From positions 57,848-121,847 of the forward strand of contig NZ_JANLNV010000040.1 of the NCBI RefSeq assembly GCF_025465935.1: a DNA stretch of 64,000 bases, in the 5' to 3' direction. Under the pieces are notes generated by a model that had not been told where the DNA came from, did not search any database, and worked only from the letters and a program-made list of their open reading frames with translations. Shown here piece by piece: positions 9,330-17,923 of this stretch. Each line of letters starts with the position of its first letter. Positions within the stretch are counted from its first letter, which is position 1. Source of the stretch: Pseudomonas sp. 7P_10.2_Bac1. Lineage in GTDB: Bacteria; Pseudomonadota; Gammaproteobacteria; Pseudomonadales; Pseudomonadaceae. A program made the position numbers and the translations under genes.

Positions 9330-9602
9330 TTACTTGGCCTCGGTGGTGGTGCCGCCCAGTTTCATGCACTCGGACGGGGTTTTCACCACAACGCCTTGGC
9401 CTTTGCAGCTATTGAGACCCTTGCAATCGTTTTTCGAGGTGGCGCACTGGCTTTCGCCTTTGCAGTTGTTGACGCCGTAGCAACGGCCGGGTTTTTCCTG
9501 CTGGTCGGCAGCGCTGGCCGCCGTGGCGAAGGAAGCAGATGCCATGGCGATCAGGGCGGCAGCAGTGGCAAGGCTTACACGGGCTTTGAGGGAAGTGCTC
9601 AT
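9330..9602 (-). CDS. bufA: Six-cysteine bufferin-like RiPP precursor
   Basis: This 90-residue precursor has a signal peptide (hydrophobic AALIAMASASFATAASA, cleavage near ASAADQ) and a core with six cysteines in repeated CKG units: RCYGVNNCKGESQCAT, NDCKG, NSCKGQG, SECMKLGG. This resembles the six-Cys bufferin type, modified by an MNIO and exported to bind copper or other metals. AGGAGA lies five bases before the chosen ATG; an ATG six codons upstream overlaps it. Cysteine modification is inferred from the adjacent bufB and bufC. Confidence 0.88.
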   Translation of the reverse strand: MSTSLKARVSLATAAALIAMASASFATAASAADQQEKPGRCYGVNNCKGESQCATSKNDCKGLNSCKGQGVVVKTPSECMKLGGTTTEAK

Positions 9603-9636
9603 GGGTATCTCCTGGAACATAGTTTGGGGGGTTGGA

Positions 9637-10404
9637 TTAGTTAATGACTGATGCAGCGTCTTCGATCACTTTGGCCACCGCCTCCGGCTGTGAAATGTAC
9701 ACGGAGTGGCTACCTTTGAGTTCAGTGACTTTGGAACCGGCGCGCTTGTACATCCAGCGCTGTAAATCGGGGCTCAAGGCCCGGTCTTCGGTGGACAACA
9801 CGGCAAAGGTCGGCTTTTTATGCCAGGCAGCATCCCAAATCGTCCCACCGAACAAGGCAGTGGTCGCCGGAACTTGTGAGGCCGCCATAAAATCGGTGCG
9901 GTTGGTGGTCAGGTCTGCCGCGAAATCATCGTGGAACTTGCTGCGATCAACAAACAGATGACCGTCGCGTGACTGCTTGATGTCATTGCTTGGCGCCGGC
10001 ATGGAACTCAGTAGCTGGGACATGTTTTCGCCCACTTCCGGTTGCAGGGCCGAGACATAAACCAGCGCCCGAACTTTGTCCCGGTCCCCGGCTATCGAGA
10101 TCACACCGCCGCCCGAACTGTGCCCCACCAGCACCACCGGCCCTACCTGCTGTTCAAGCACTTCACGGGCCTGGGCGACATCGCCTGCCAGGCTTTCATG
10201 GCTTTGGTTGACCACGGTGACTTTGTAGCCCTGGTGTATCAGGATGTCGTGCACCACTCGCCAGCCGGAGCCGTCAACAAAAGAACCCGGCACGATCACC
10301 ACATTTTTGCCGGTACCGGGCAATGCCTGCGGCTTGCTGGCGGCCGAAGCCAGCAGCGGCGTCGTCAGCGCCAAGGCGACGACCAGAGAAGACAGAACAC
10401 GCAT
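9637..10404 (-). CDS. Secreted alpha/beta hydrolase
   Basis: This 255-residue hydrolase has a signal peptide (cleavage near residue 22, LASAASKP), the oxyanion region VPGSFVDGSGW and the nucleophile elbow GHSSGGG with S96. The acid is likely in STEDRAL and the histidine in GSHSVYISQPE. It acts on an unknown ester or amide in the periplasm. The ATG is preceded by GGAG at eight bases; a GTG three codons upstream sits on that site. It lies between two halves of a bufferin-type locus, 34 bp upstream of the six-Cys precursor, so it may be an accessory gene. Confidence 0.85.
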   Translation of the reverse strand: MRVLSSLVVALALTTPLLASAASKPQALPGTGKNVVIVPGSFVDGSGWRVVHDILIHQGYKVTVVNQSHESLAGDVAQAREVLEQQVGPVVLVGHSSGGGVISIAGDRDKVRALVYVSALQPEVGENMSQLLSSMPAPSNDIKQSRDGHLFVDRSKFHDDFAADLTTNRTDFMAASQVPATTALFGGTIWDAAWHKKPTFAVLSTEDRALSPDLQRWMYKRAGSKVTELKGSHSVYISQPEAVAKVIEDAASVIN

Positions 10405-10436
10405 AAAAGACACTCCACATCATTATTGTTAAAGAA

Positions 10437-10865
10437 TCAGGCGCGATTTCGACGTAACAGGTTATCCAGCGACCAGGCCCCGCCACCGTAGGCCAACAGC
10501 GGCAACAACAGCCCTGCCCATGTCAGGTGAGTCGGCCAGGCATCGGGGTAGACAAACACCTCGATGACCAGGGTCATGCCCAACAGCGCTGCGGCAGACA
10601 GCCGGGTCAGCAGGCCGAGCACCAACAACAGCGGGAACGCATGCTCGGCGTAAGCCGCCAGGTGCGCCGCCCATTCCGGGGGGATCACAGGCAAGGCGTA
10701 TTCCGAGCGAAACAAGGTGTACGTCGACTGTTTGAGTTCCAGAAAACCCGTGACTTTGGTACGGCCCGAGAGGAAAAACACCGAAGCGATACCGACACGG
10801 GCCACCAGTAACAGCAGCGCCTCAGGCAACAATCGCTTGAGCACCGCCGGGGCCGAGGCAATCAT
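10437..10865 (-). CDS. DoxX-family membrane protein (BufD-like)
   Basis: This 142-residue protein has about four membrane segments and the DoxX marks [22 protein letters not shown] and [18 protein letters not shown]. DoxX genes often accompany DUF2282 bufferin precursors (as bufD); their biochemical role there is not settled. The ATG overlaps the stop of the four-Cys precursor by four bases, so the two are coupled. An in-frame extension upstream runs through the precursor gene and was rejected. Confidence 0.88.
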   Translation of the reverse strand: MIASAPAVLKRLLPEALLLLVARVGIASVFFLSGRTKVTGFLELKQSTYTLFRSEYALPVIPPEWAAHLAAYAEHAFPLLLVLGLLTRLSAAALLGMTLVIEVFVYPDAWPTHLTWAGLLLPLLAYGGGAWSLDNLLRRNRA

Positions 10866-11134
10866 GGTTTTTCCGTCAGGCTGCCGTAGCCTTTGGGGGT
10901 TTTGATCTGGGTGCAGGTGCCTTTGTCGACCAGGACCCAGGCATTGCCTTGGTAATCCGCGGTGGCTGTACCGGCACACGAGGTGCCTTTGCCTGCGGCA
11001 CAATCATTGGCCCCGGCCTTTGCAACACCGAAGCATTTCTCTTGGGGCTTGGCATCATCGGCATGGGCAGCACCGGCAAAGGCACCGATGGACAGAGCGA
11101 GGGTGGCGGCGAGAGCGGCGTAATGGCGCTTCAT
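10862..11134 (-). CDS. bufA1: DUF2282 four-cysteine bufferin precursor (BufA1-like)
   Basis: This 90-residue precursor has a signal peptide ([20 protein letters not shown], cut near AHADD) and the DUF2282 core [26 protein letters not shown], then [11 protein letters not shown]. Its four cysteines and this spacing are the family hallmark; such peptides are modified by MNIO enzymes and sequester copper. No second MNIO gene is next to it, only DoxX, so the bufB at 8355-9206 may serve both precursors. Confidence 0.92.
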   Translation of the reverse strand: MKRHYAALAATLALSIGAFAGAAHADDAKPQEKCFGVAKAGANDCAAGKGTSCAGTATADYQGNAWVLVDKGTCTQIKTPKGYGSLTEKP

Positions 11135-11318
11135 TGTTAGAACTCCTGGCTTGGCTGAATGTATCGGTAGCGCAAGTTCAGGTGAGTGAGCACTTGCGCT
11201 ATCGGGTAGACAGATTTAAAGCCAGGCGTGTATCTGGTGTGTGTCGCGTTCACCCCTTAACAAGACTGAGTTGTATCCGTGCGGGGTTTGTACACAGTGT
11301 GATACAGAGCGAATGAAA

Positions 11319-11723
11319 TCAGTTGCCGGTAGCTGCACACCCCATGTTGCTCTCCCCGTCATAAGTCCAGGTGGAGGTGTGGCTGAAGGTTTCACCAGAC
11401 ATCGAGTCGGTGCAGGGTTTTGGCTCGATAACCAGGGTGAATACCTTGCCCTGGTCGGTGCCGGTGTATTTCGTGTTATTGCCCGACACCACCTGATCAA
11501 CATGCAGCTGCTTGCCTTGCAGATGATCCGGGGTAATCCAGGCCAGGGTTTTCCCATTGACCTTGATCGTCCAGAACGGCTCATTGCCGCGAGCGACAAA
11601 TTGCTGGCCCACACCCTGCGCTTCGGGTGCCGAGCTGCTTAACGAGGGTGCATGCTGACTGCACGCACTCAGGATCATGGGCAACAACAGCACCGCGAGA
11701 GGCGCAAACACTTCCTTTTTCAT
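11319..11723 (-). CDS. Lipoprotein with a COG3650-like domain
   Basis: This 134-residue protein has a lipobox LSAC with C21 as the lipidation site, then a Ser-rich linker. Its C-terminal domain has RGNEPFWTIKVNGKTLAW, EPKPCTDSMSGETF and a closing Cys. That domain is common in small proteobacterial membrane proteins annotated as COG3650, with unknown function. The start with MKKEVF fits a normal lipoprotein signal; longer frames upstream do not. It is divergent from the next secreted protein. Confidence 0.75.
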   Translation of the reverse strand: MKKEVFAPLAVLLLPMILSACSQHAPSLSSSAPEAQGVGQQFVARGNEPFWTIKVNGKTLAWITPDHLQGKQLHVDQVVSGNNTKYTGTDQGKVFTLVIEPKPCTDSMSGETFSHTSTWTYDGESNMGCAATGN

Positions 11724-11918
11724 ACCGTCATTCCTTAAAGAGACCGTTCGACAACATAGCAAATGAACCTGCACCCTGCCCGGTTCGCAGAGGCCACACG
11801 AGCTGGAACAGCTGCACATTTGCATTGCAGTTTATTGACCAAAAATAAAAAAACATCACGTTGCGACTGCCCAGAAAACCCTGTTACATACGTGCACCCA
11901 CTGCCATGGACAGCCCGG

Positions 11919-12374
11919 ATGTTTGCCTCGAACTCGTCATTCAATGCCCTGAGCCTGAGCCTTCTGTTAATGACCCCAGCGGCGCATGCCGCCCCGCCTG
12001 TATCGCAAGGAGCGGACTGGGCCAAGGTAGTTGAGGCACTCTTGTCTGTCAGTGCTTGTCAGGACCGGCTGGTCCAAGCCAATCGAGCCAAGTGCTACAG
12101 AAATAACAGCCACCAGGCCTGCCGATACCTCCCCGAGGGTGTCGAGAAAGAAAACTGCATTCTCGAGTACTCCTATAACCGGGTCCCGCAAAACGCCGGC
12201 CTGCCGTCACACCCGCCACGGGTAATGTCACCCTTCAAGACCGATGACCAATCACTCAATAACTCTACAGCCGCACAGGCTGGCGCTCTGCCAACGGACA
12301 GCGCGCCGGACGAACTCGATTCAGCAATAAAATTCTTGTTGCAGGACAAAGCACGCGCGCCGGTTGTGCAGTAG
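11919..12374 (+). CDS. Hypothetical secreted protein with four conserved-spacing cysteines
   Basis: This 151-residue product starts MFASNSSFNALSL and has a likely signal peptide ending AHA/APP near residue 25. The mature part holds four cysteines within about 43 residues (SACQDRL, AKCYRN, QACRYLP, ENCILEY), suggesting two disulfides, then a low-complexity Ser/Thr/Ala tail. I do not recognise the family. The ribosome binding site is weak and the open frame extends upstream, so the start is uncertain. Confidence 0.55.
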   Translation: MFASNSSFNALSLSLLLMTPAAHAAPPVSQGADWAKVVEALLSVSACQDRLVQANRAKCYRNNSHQACRYLPEGVEKENCILEYSYNRVPQNAGLPSHPPRVMSPFKTDDQSLNNSTAAQAGALPTDSAPDELDSAIKFLLQDKARAPVVQ

Positions 12375-12380
12375 CTTAAA

Positions 12381-12770
12381 TCACACGTCATCACACCCGG
12401 GCCTAAGCCCTACTTGCTCCAGATACTCCGACAAAGCCGTCATGTCGGCGCTTGAGACAATGGCGCCGATGTAGGCACCGTCATCGATAATGTCTCCCTG
12501 CACACCCACCGCATGAACATGCAAACCTGTACGGGGTGAAGGGGTGATGTTGCGCTCAACTTCATAACCGATGCACTGGACGCTGCCCGCGAAAGGTTTG
12601 GCCGGGAGATTTTCCAGTCCTGGGCGGTTGAAGAGATGGACGATCTGGTACGCCTGATGCGCAAATTCGCCGATACCCTGAAGAACGTCACCTAACAGGG
12701 CACTGCGTGAAGCAGTCCGATTTACCAGATTCCACCAGCGACTGATGTCACTTTCGCCCAGGCCTAGCAT
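12381..12770 (-). CDS. Hypothetical protein downstream of the GNAT gene
   Basis: This frame of about 129 residues starts inside the end of the GNAT gene (23-bp overlap) and reads like real protein: SRWWNLVNRTASRSALLG, HQAYQIVHLFNRPGLENL, then GLHVHAVGVQGDIIDDGAY and a helical tail. No known family is recognised. The overlap suggests translational coupling to the acetyltransferase. An untranslated spacer is the alternative. Confidence 0.45.
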   Translation of the reverse strand: MLGLGESDISRWWNLVNRTASRSALLGDVLQGIGEFAHQAYQIVHLFNRPGLENLPAKPFAGSVQCIGYEVERNITPSPRTGLHVHAVGVQGDIIDDGAYIGAIVSSADMTALSEYLEQVGLRPGCDDV

Positions 12771-13293
12771 CCCGAACCGCACCGAACTGCAGCAAGTCAT
12801 GAAACACGCCATCTTTGAGAAACGCCTGCTGGCTGCGGCCTTCCAATTTCAGCCCGGCGTTTTCCAGCACCTTGGCCGATGCGAGATTCTCGGCCAGGCA
12901 GGCGGTGTGGATACGTTGCAAGTTCAACGTCTCGAACCCGTGCTGCATCACGCGCTCTACAGCCTCAGTCATGTAGCCACGCCCCCTGAAGGGTGCACCC
13001 ATCCAGTAACCGAGATGCCCGCTGTGGTGGCGCAGGATAGGCCGCAGGTTAATCACACCGATCAACTCACCCGCGAACAGATGCACACCGAAGACCAGAT
13101 TTTCACCGCGTTCCATGGCCAGTGCCGAACGCTCGATAAACTCACCCGCCGCTGGCGGGGTATAAGGCGACGGCATGTTTGCGGTAAAGGCCACTATCAA
13201 GGGATCATCGCCCAATTGGGCCAAGCGCTCTGCCTGCTCCAGGCGCAAGGCGCGTAACTGCAAGCGAGGGGAATCCAGAACAGTAAAAGGCAT
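12748..13293 (-). CDS. GNAT-family N-acetyltransferase (RimJ/RimL type)
   Basis: This 181-residue GNAT protein begins MPFTVLDSPRLQLRALR, the usual opening of the RimJ/RimL subgroup. The acetyl-CoA site lies around GYWMGAPFRGRGYMTEAV, followed by RIHTACLAENLASAKVLENAGL near the end. GGAG lies seven bases before the chosen ATG. It transfers acetyl groups from acetyl-CoA to an amine, protein N-terminus or small molecule; the substrate is not readable. Confidence 0.9.
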   Translation of the reverse strand: MPFTVLDSPRLQLRALRLEQAERLAQLGDDPLIVAFTANMPSPYTPPAAGEFIERSALAMERGENLVFGVHLFAGELIGVINLRPILRHHSGHLGYWMGAPFRGRGYMTEAVERVMQHGFETLNLQRIHTACLAENLASAKVLENAGLKLEGRSQQAFLKDGVFHDLLQFGAVRDARPGRK

Positions 13294-13364
13294 CACAGCG
13301 CTCCATGCGGTCAAAAGTGATGACTGTACGCCCCCTCAATGACGATAGATTTATCGTCGCTCGA

Positions 13365-13862
13365 TCAGCGCTGAATAACGATGTAATCATTGTGCTGAAT
13401 CACACCACGGTGTTCGCCCTTGACCAAGTGCACGTACCGCCCGCCCACCTGATCAATCGGCAGGCAGTCATCAACATCCAGCAGCGCGTCGGTATGGGCT
13501 TTTTCCCAGTGCGCCAGCATGTGCTGTCGAGCCTTGTTCTTGGCCTCGTTTTTACCCAGCGCAACCACCAGCAGGTAATGATGCGCCTCACCAAACATAT
13601 TGGGCTCGTAGCCACCCAGATTGATGAAATACAAACGTGGCGAATCGGGCAAAGGCGCCAGCGGGCTGAGCTCGACTTTCCAATCCTCCACACCGTCCAC
13701 GCGCATCCATGAATCGATATGCAGGCCTGCCTGGCTACCAAACCAGCCTTCGCGCAGTTGCGGATAAGCGGCTTCAAGGCTGTCGGCGATAGCAAAAACC
13801 ACATCGTGGACTTCGATTTTGGCTCTGGGATGCTTGCCTCCCAGCATGACCACAAACAGCAT
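13365..13862 (-). CDS. DUF1543 domain protein
   Basis: This 165-residue protein starts MLFVVMLGGKHPRAKIEVHDVVF, the opening of DUF1543, and continues with LYFINLGGYEPNMFGEAHHYLLVVA and a C-terminal half ending NDYIVIQR. The family is small, cytoplasmic and of unknown function. The first ATG with the family's own N-terminus was used as start; longer frames lack support. Confidence 0.82.
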   Translation of the reverse strand: MLFVVMLGGKHPRAKIEVHDVVFAIADSLEAAYPQLREGWFGSQAGLHIDSWMRVDGVEDWKVELSPLAPLPDSPRLYFINLGGYEPNMFGEAHHYLLVVALGKNEAKNKARQHMLAHWEKAHTDALLDVDDCLPIDQVGGRYVHLVKGEHRGVIQHNDYIVIQR

Positions 13863-13921
13863 TTTGCAACTCCGGATATGCGAGACCAAAGCGCCATGGT
13901 AACGGATCTGCACACACTCCT

Positions 13922-13958
13922 TGTAGGAGCGAGCTTGCCTCGCGATTTTTTGATCCCT
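13922..13958. repeat. Partial REP element (single arm)
   Basis: TGTAGGAGCGAGCTTGCCTCGCGATTTTTTGATCCC matches the left half of the REP hairpins elsewhere in the window but has no right arm. It lies between the histidine phosphatase end and the DUF1543 start. Confidence 0.6.
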
Positions 13959-13969
13959 GAACAGAAAAC

Positions 13970-14569
13970 CTATTTCACGGGCAACGACGCTTTCAATGCC
14001 TCTATGTCACGCACCGGAATCTGTACGTTATCCAGCGCCAATAACTGACCGTTGGCTAACTGCCAATCATAAAAATCTGAAAAATCACCTTTGGCCAATG
14101 CTCGAATGGTCTTGGCCACAAAACCGTGGGCCACTAACAGAATCGCCTGCGACGGGTACTTCGATTCCAGCGCCAGCAAACCGTCCCGAACTCGCGTCAC
14201 CACCTCAGCGATCGACTCACCGCCAGTTGGACCCACCCCCCAGCGGCGCGTGATATTTTGCGCCCAAAGCCAGGGGTAACGCTTTTTAGCCTCGTCCTGG
14301 GTCAACCCTTCGAAAACTCCGACATCACGCTCACGAAAACAGTCCACGATCTCGACCGGCAAACCCAGGTGGTGGTTAAGAATGCTCGCGGTTTGTTGAG
14401 CTCTCAGACGCGGAGAAACAACAACGGTATCCAGATTCTTCGGCAGGTGGGCTGCAAGTGCTTGGGCTTGCTCGCGACCTCGTAGGGTCAGTTGCGGATC
14501 GAGCGCCCCCAGGTAACGATGTTCGGTATTGGCCCAGGTTTCCCCGTGACGGGCCACGTATAACTGCAT
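13970..14569 (-). CDS. Histidine phosphatase (phosphoglycerate mutase-like)
   Basis: This 199-residue protein carries the RHG signature with H8 as the phospho-accepting histidine, FRERDVGVFEGL with the acidic general acid, and the second histidine in LLVAHGFV. Such enzymes hydrolyse phosphomonoesters in the cytoplasm (GpmB, CobC and others). No cobalamin gene is close, so CobC is not favoured. Confidence 0.9.
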   Translation of the reverse strand: MQLYVARHGETWANTEHRYLGALDPQLTLRGREQAQALAAHLPKNLDTVVVSPRLRAQQTASILNHHLGLPVEIVDCFRERDVGVFEGLTQDEAKKRYPWLWAQNITRRWGVGPTGGESIAEVVTRVRDGLLALESKYPSQAILLVAHGFVAKTIRALAKGDFSDFYDWQLANGQLLALDNVQIPVRDIEALKASLPVK

Positions 14570-14608
14570 GCATTCATTCTCGATTAATAATTAACGGGTA
14601 GACGCTTT

Positions 14609-14641
14609 CACTTGCCTTGCCCCCACGGACCAAGGCAAGTG
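14609..14641 (-). terminator. Perfect 11-bp hairpin after the desulfinase-like operon
   Basis: CACTTGCCTTG at 14609-14619 pairs with CAAGGCAAGTG at 14631-14641. It follows the last gene of the minus-strand operon by 10 bases. There is no clear U-run, so it is a likely 3' end structure rather than a textbook terminator. Confidence 0.55.
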
Positions 14642-14650
14642 CCCGTTCTG

Positions 14651-15718
14651 TCAGTCCAGCACGATCTCATCCTTGATGGCCCAAGCTTGTTGCAAAGGAC
14701 CCGGGGCGATCCAGCTGTCAATATCAAAATCCTGTTTGATGAAGCCTTCTGCCAGCAGGAAGTCTTTCTGGCGGCGCAGGCCTTCGACGTAGAGCTCGGA
14801 CAGTTTGGGCTCGAAGGCCAAATGCAGCTTCTCGCCGAATGCCAGTAATACGCTGTCTGCATCGGTGCCGGTTTCAGCGGCAATAGTGGTCACGACGTCT
14901 TGCGGGTGGTCCTTGGCCCATTCGTAGGTCTTGAGAAGCACCGCAAGGTAACGAACGACGATCTGCGGTGAATCAATCAGGGTCTGACGATCTACGGTAA
15001 TGGGCCGTGGCGAGCCGGCACTCAGGCGCAGTAACGGATCCTCTTGCTCATTGATGTTGATGATCGGGCGCAAGCCCTGCGCAAGTGCCCGGGCACTGCC
15101 GGCGCCTTTGATGAAGATCGCGTCAACCGTGCCGTTGAGCAACGCCAGAGTCGGCAGTGCGTGATGGTCCTCACGGGTCTTGGAGACTTCCTTGAGGTCC
15201 CATTCAGGTCCAGCAATATCGACAAATTCAACACTGTCACGGGGTACGCCGCCCAGTTCCAGCGCCGTCAATAAGCCACGCAGGCCTTCAGCACGGCCAA
15301 CGTCCACCAGGTCACTGGCGGCCTTGCGCACAATACCCAGCTTGCGCCCGCGCAGGTCGGCGACGGTCTGGATATCACTGTCGCCACGCACAAATACCTG
15401 CTGCTCTTCATCGACCCAGGTGATACCCACCACTACGGTGTCCTGGCCCAGAGCGCGGGCCCAGATCGACGGCACGTTGCCCCCTTCGCGGAAGCTGCCA
15501 GCCAGGCTGTGGCGGAAGTGCGACTCACGCACTGCACGGTCCTCGGAGGCGCGGATCGAATCCAGAGTGATGCCGTGGCGGGCGAATTCGTTCTGCAACC
15601 AGCGTTTGTGTTGAGCAATACCGGACGTGGTCGGCACCGGGCAACGGGTGTACCAGATGGCGCTTGGCTGCGTGCCGGCTTGGGTTTCAGGCAACGCTTT
15701 AAGCAGTGCTTCAGACAT
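14651..15718 (-). CDS. DszB-like putative sulfinate desulfinase, copy 2
   Basis: This 355-residue protein has the NMT1/SsuA-type periplasmic-binding fold but no signal peptide, so it should be cytoplasmic. Residues matching the DszB desulfinase active site are present: C26 in YTRCPVP, H67 in ESHFRHS and R77 in FREGGNVPS, with the DszB-like ten-residue His-Arg spacing and R-x-G-G motif. In DszB the set is Cys27, His60 and Arg70. It also has FVRGDSDI and DLRGRKLGI. GAGGAG precedes the ATG. It is last in an operon with a flavoprotein, a 2Fe-2S protein and a second DszB-like gene. A sulfonate-binding protein is the usual automatic label, but lack of export argues against it. Confidence 0.72.
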   Translation of the reverse strand: MSEALLKALPETQAGTQPSAIWYTRCPVPTTSGIAQHKRWLQNEFARHGITLDSIRASEDRAVRESHFRHSLAGSFREGGNVPSIWARALGQDTVVVGITWVDEEQQVFVRGDSDIQTVADLRGRKLGIVRKAASDLVDVGRAEGLRGLLTALELGGVPRDSVEFVDIAGPEWDLKEVSKTREDHHALPTLALLNGTVDAIFIKGAGSARALAQGLRPIININEQEDPLLRLSAGSPRPITVDRQTLIDSPQIVVRYLAVLLKTYEWAKDHPQDVVTTIAAETGTDADSVLLAFGEKLHLAFEPKLSELYVEGLRRQKDFLLAEGFIKQDFDIDSWIAPGPLQQAWAIKDEIVLD

Positions 15719-15786
15719 GGGTCAACTCCTCAGTAAGTTCGCTAGGCGAAAGTGCCTGGCGATGAGCAAGCAGGTCCGACAGGCAG

Positions 15787-16173
15787 TCAGGTAGTTGTTG
15801 GTATCAATGGATCTGCATCGACCTTTGCGGCCCGTGCAGCCTTACTGCGCACCAGGCTCAATTCGACCACAGTGTCATGCAGGGCCAGCTTGGGTTTGGC
15901 CGGTTCGATGCGAATGCCGTCGTGCAACGCCACGGTACAGGCCAATTTGACTTCACCGTTGATGCGCATCGCACACAGCTTGCACAGCCCGCGGCGGCAC
16001 GACAGCGAGTAGCCGAGATTGGGTTCAAACTCGCGCTGGGCATACTGCAAGGCCGTGCTCACCGAGGCGCCCTCCCAGCGATCAATGCCCAGGCCGAGGC
16101 CCGCAGGAGGGGGCAATTGGATGTCCAGTTGGCGAAATTCGCCGTCACGGAACAATGTCAGATGCATCAGCAT
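15787..16173 (-). CDS. 2Fe-2S protein resembling the N-terminal half of SdhB/FrdB
   Basis: This 128-residue protein has the succinate-dehydrogenase iron-sulfur spacing C-x4-C-x2-C-x11-C in SCRRGLCKLCAMRINGEVKLAC-like form (near residues 59-80), preceded by YAQREFEPNLGYS. The second SdhB domain with 3Fe-4S and 4Fe-4S clusters is absent, so it is a stand-alone ferredoxin domain. GAGGAG precedes the ATG, 25 bp after the flavoprotein stop. It probably shuttles electrons for the adjacent flavoprotein. The pair recalls AsfA/AsfB, the flavoprotein and ferredoxin tied to arylsulfonate desulfonation in Pseudomonas putida; that comparison is from memory. Confidence 0.82.
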   Translation of the reverse strand: MLMHLTLFRDGEFRQLDIQLPPPAGLGLGIDRWEGASVSTALQYAQREFEPNLGYSLSCRRGLCKLCAMRINGEVKLACTVALHDGIRIEPAKPKLALHDTVVELSLVRSKAARAAKVDADPLIPTTT

Positions 16174-16198
16174 TCAGAGCTCCTCAGAGTGGCCAGGG

Positions 16199-17923
16199 TC
16201 ATGGCCGGGCGACCCGTGTAAAGTCAACCGGTACGGTTGTGCGCACCAGCGTCCCGGCATCAAGGTGCACCAGTGAATGGCTCAGTAAGCCCTCATCCGC
16301 GCGCTGATTATCGTGACGCTGGTGGGCGCCAATGGAATGATTGCGCTCGCTCGCTCCCAGCAAGGCAGACTCAATGACGCTAAATGCTGCCTGGCACTCC
16401 AGCGCGTCGCTCCAATCGCGGTTCCACGTCAGATCACGGGTACGGCAGGCCAGTTGCGGCAACACATCCGTCTTGAGGCTTGCCAGTTGCGTCAGCCCTG
16501 CTGCCAGGGCCGTTGCCGTACGCACCGGACCGAGCGACCGCTCTGCTAATTGCGCGAGATGTTCCTTGAGTTCAAACGGGGCCACACCCTGGCGGCGCTC
16601 GAACGGCGCGACCGTCGCAGCAAAGGCTGATGCCTGGTTGTCTGAACGCCGATCCAGCGCCCGCCGCTGCTGCGCATCAACCGCTGCCGCCCGCCCGGCG
16701 ATACGCCCTTGCACCAAGACTTGCGCCCCGGCGTTGCCAGACAAACGATTGGCACCATGCATGGCCCCGGTTACTTCACCGCAGGCAAACAAGCCTGGCA
16801 CACCGGTAGCCGTGCCGGCATCGACGCGCACCCCGCCCAACGAAAAATGCGCGGCAGGGGCCACTTCGATGGCGTACCCCTGCTTGATCCGCTCAACCAA
16901 TGGCGCCATGTCAAACCCCTCCCATTGCCACTCGGCGCTGATCGAGCGTGAAGTCGCCGGGAAGTGATCAATGATGTCGTTGGGCAGGTGTTTCCAGGAC
17001 AAATACACCCCACCGTTGGGGCTACCCCGGCCTTCATAGACTTCCGTAGCGCAGGCAGCCGATACTTTATCGCGGGTGGCCAGCTCCATACGTTGCGGGT
17101 CACAGCGCGCCATGAAACGCTCCCCGAAACGGTTCATCAGCCAGGCATGCACGCCACTTTGCGGCCCCAGAATCCACGGGAACTGCAACCCACGCCAAAT
17201 CGCCGGTGCAGCCAGACAGCAGGGCAGAAACTGCATCATTTCCATGTCAATCAAGGTAGCGCCCGCTTCCACCGCCATGCGCTGCCCTTCTCCGGACAAC
17301 TCCTCGGGTGCAGTGCGCAAACTCCAATTAGAAGTAGCACCGCCCGTAGCCAGCACCGTGCTGTGCCCGTATAGGCTGTCGATACTGCCGGTACGCCGGT
17401 CCAGCCCCAATACCCCGACCACCGCCCCTTCACGGCGCAGCAGTTGGGTGGATTGAAAATCCTCGCGAAAACTCACTCCCGCTTGCTGGGCAATGCGGGT
17501 CAAGGCACGCTGCATGTCGACCCCGCTGATGTGCACGCCGCGCCCGCTGCTATGCCCCGGTGCGCGGCGGTTGACGCTGAACTTAATGCCCCAGTCGATC
17601 AGCCGCTGCAGCTCGGCGCCTATCCCGGCGACCATGCTCTGCACCAGAGACTGGTCGTTGAGCCAGGAACCAGCCGCTAGCGTGTCGTGCAGGAATCGCT
17701 CTTCGGTGTCGCTGGCATCCGCCTCCAGACCTATGGCCCGCAGGCTCTGGCCGGCAATCGAAACCCCGCCCCCCGAGGTGATGGTCGCCCCGCTGCGACC
17801 CACCAATCCCTTGTTCACCACCAGCACCGATGCCCCGGCCTGACGGGCGTGAAACGCGGCCACCAGCCCGGCCGCACCGCCGCCCAGTACGATGACGTCC
17901 CACGTCATCGACGAATCAGCCAT
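16199..17923 (-). CDS. Fumarate reductase/AprA-type FAD flavoprotein (AsfA-like)
   Basis: This 574-residue flavoprotein begins with a Rossmann site (VIVLGGGAAGLVAAFHARQAG), then GRSGATITSGGG, and near the middle GLFACGEVTGAMHGANRLSGNAG, the pattern of SdhA, NadB and AprA. The ATG overlaps the stop of the upstream DszB-like gene by eight bases (ATGGCTGA) with GAGG nine bases before it. No Tat signal is seen, so it is cytoplasmic. With the adjacent 2Fe-2S protein it forms a two-piece reductase. A role in electron supply for C-S bond cleavage is inferred from the operon. L-aspartate oxidase is less likely given the neighbours. Confidence 0.83.
   Translation of the reverse strand: MADSSMTWDVIVLGGGAAGLVAAFHARQAGASVLVVNKGLVGRSGATITSGGGVSIAGQSLRAIGLEADASDTEERFLHDTLAAGSWLNDQSLVQSMVAGIGAELQRLIDWGIKFSVNRRAPGHSSGRGVHISGVDMQRALTRIAQQAGVSFREDFQSTQLLRREGAVVGVLGLDRRTGSIDSLYGHSTVLATGGATSNWSLRTAPEELSGEGQRMAVEAGATLIDMEMMQFLPCCLAAPAIWRGLQFPWILGPQSGVHAWLMNRFGERFMARCDPQRMELATRDKVSAACATEVYEGRGSPNGGVYLSWKHLPNDIIDHFPATSRSISAEWQWEGFDMAPLVERIKQGYAIEVAPAAHFSLGGVRVDAGTATGVPGLFACGEVTGAMHGANRLSGNAGAQVLVQGRIAGRAAAVDAQQRRALDRRSDNQASAFAATVAPFERRQGVAPFELKEHLAQLAERSLGPVRTATALAAGLTQLASLKTDVLPQLACRTRDLTWNRDWSDALECQAAFSVIESALLGASERNHSIGAHQRHDNQRADEGLLSHSLVHLDAGTLVRTTVPVDFTRVARP

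Noticed and set aside
16199..17923. L-aspartate oxidase (nadB)
   Set aside because: No nadA or nadC near, coupling to a DszB-like gene and a 2Fe-2S partner point elsewhere.
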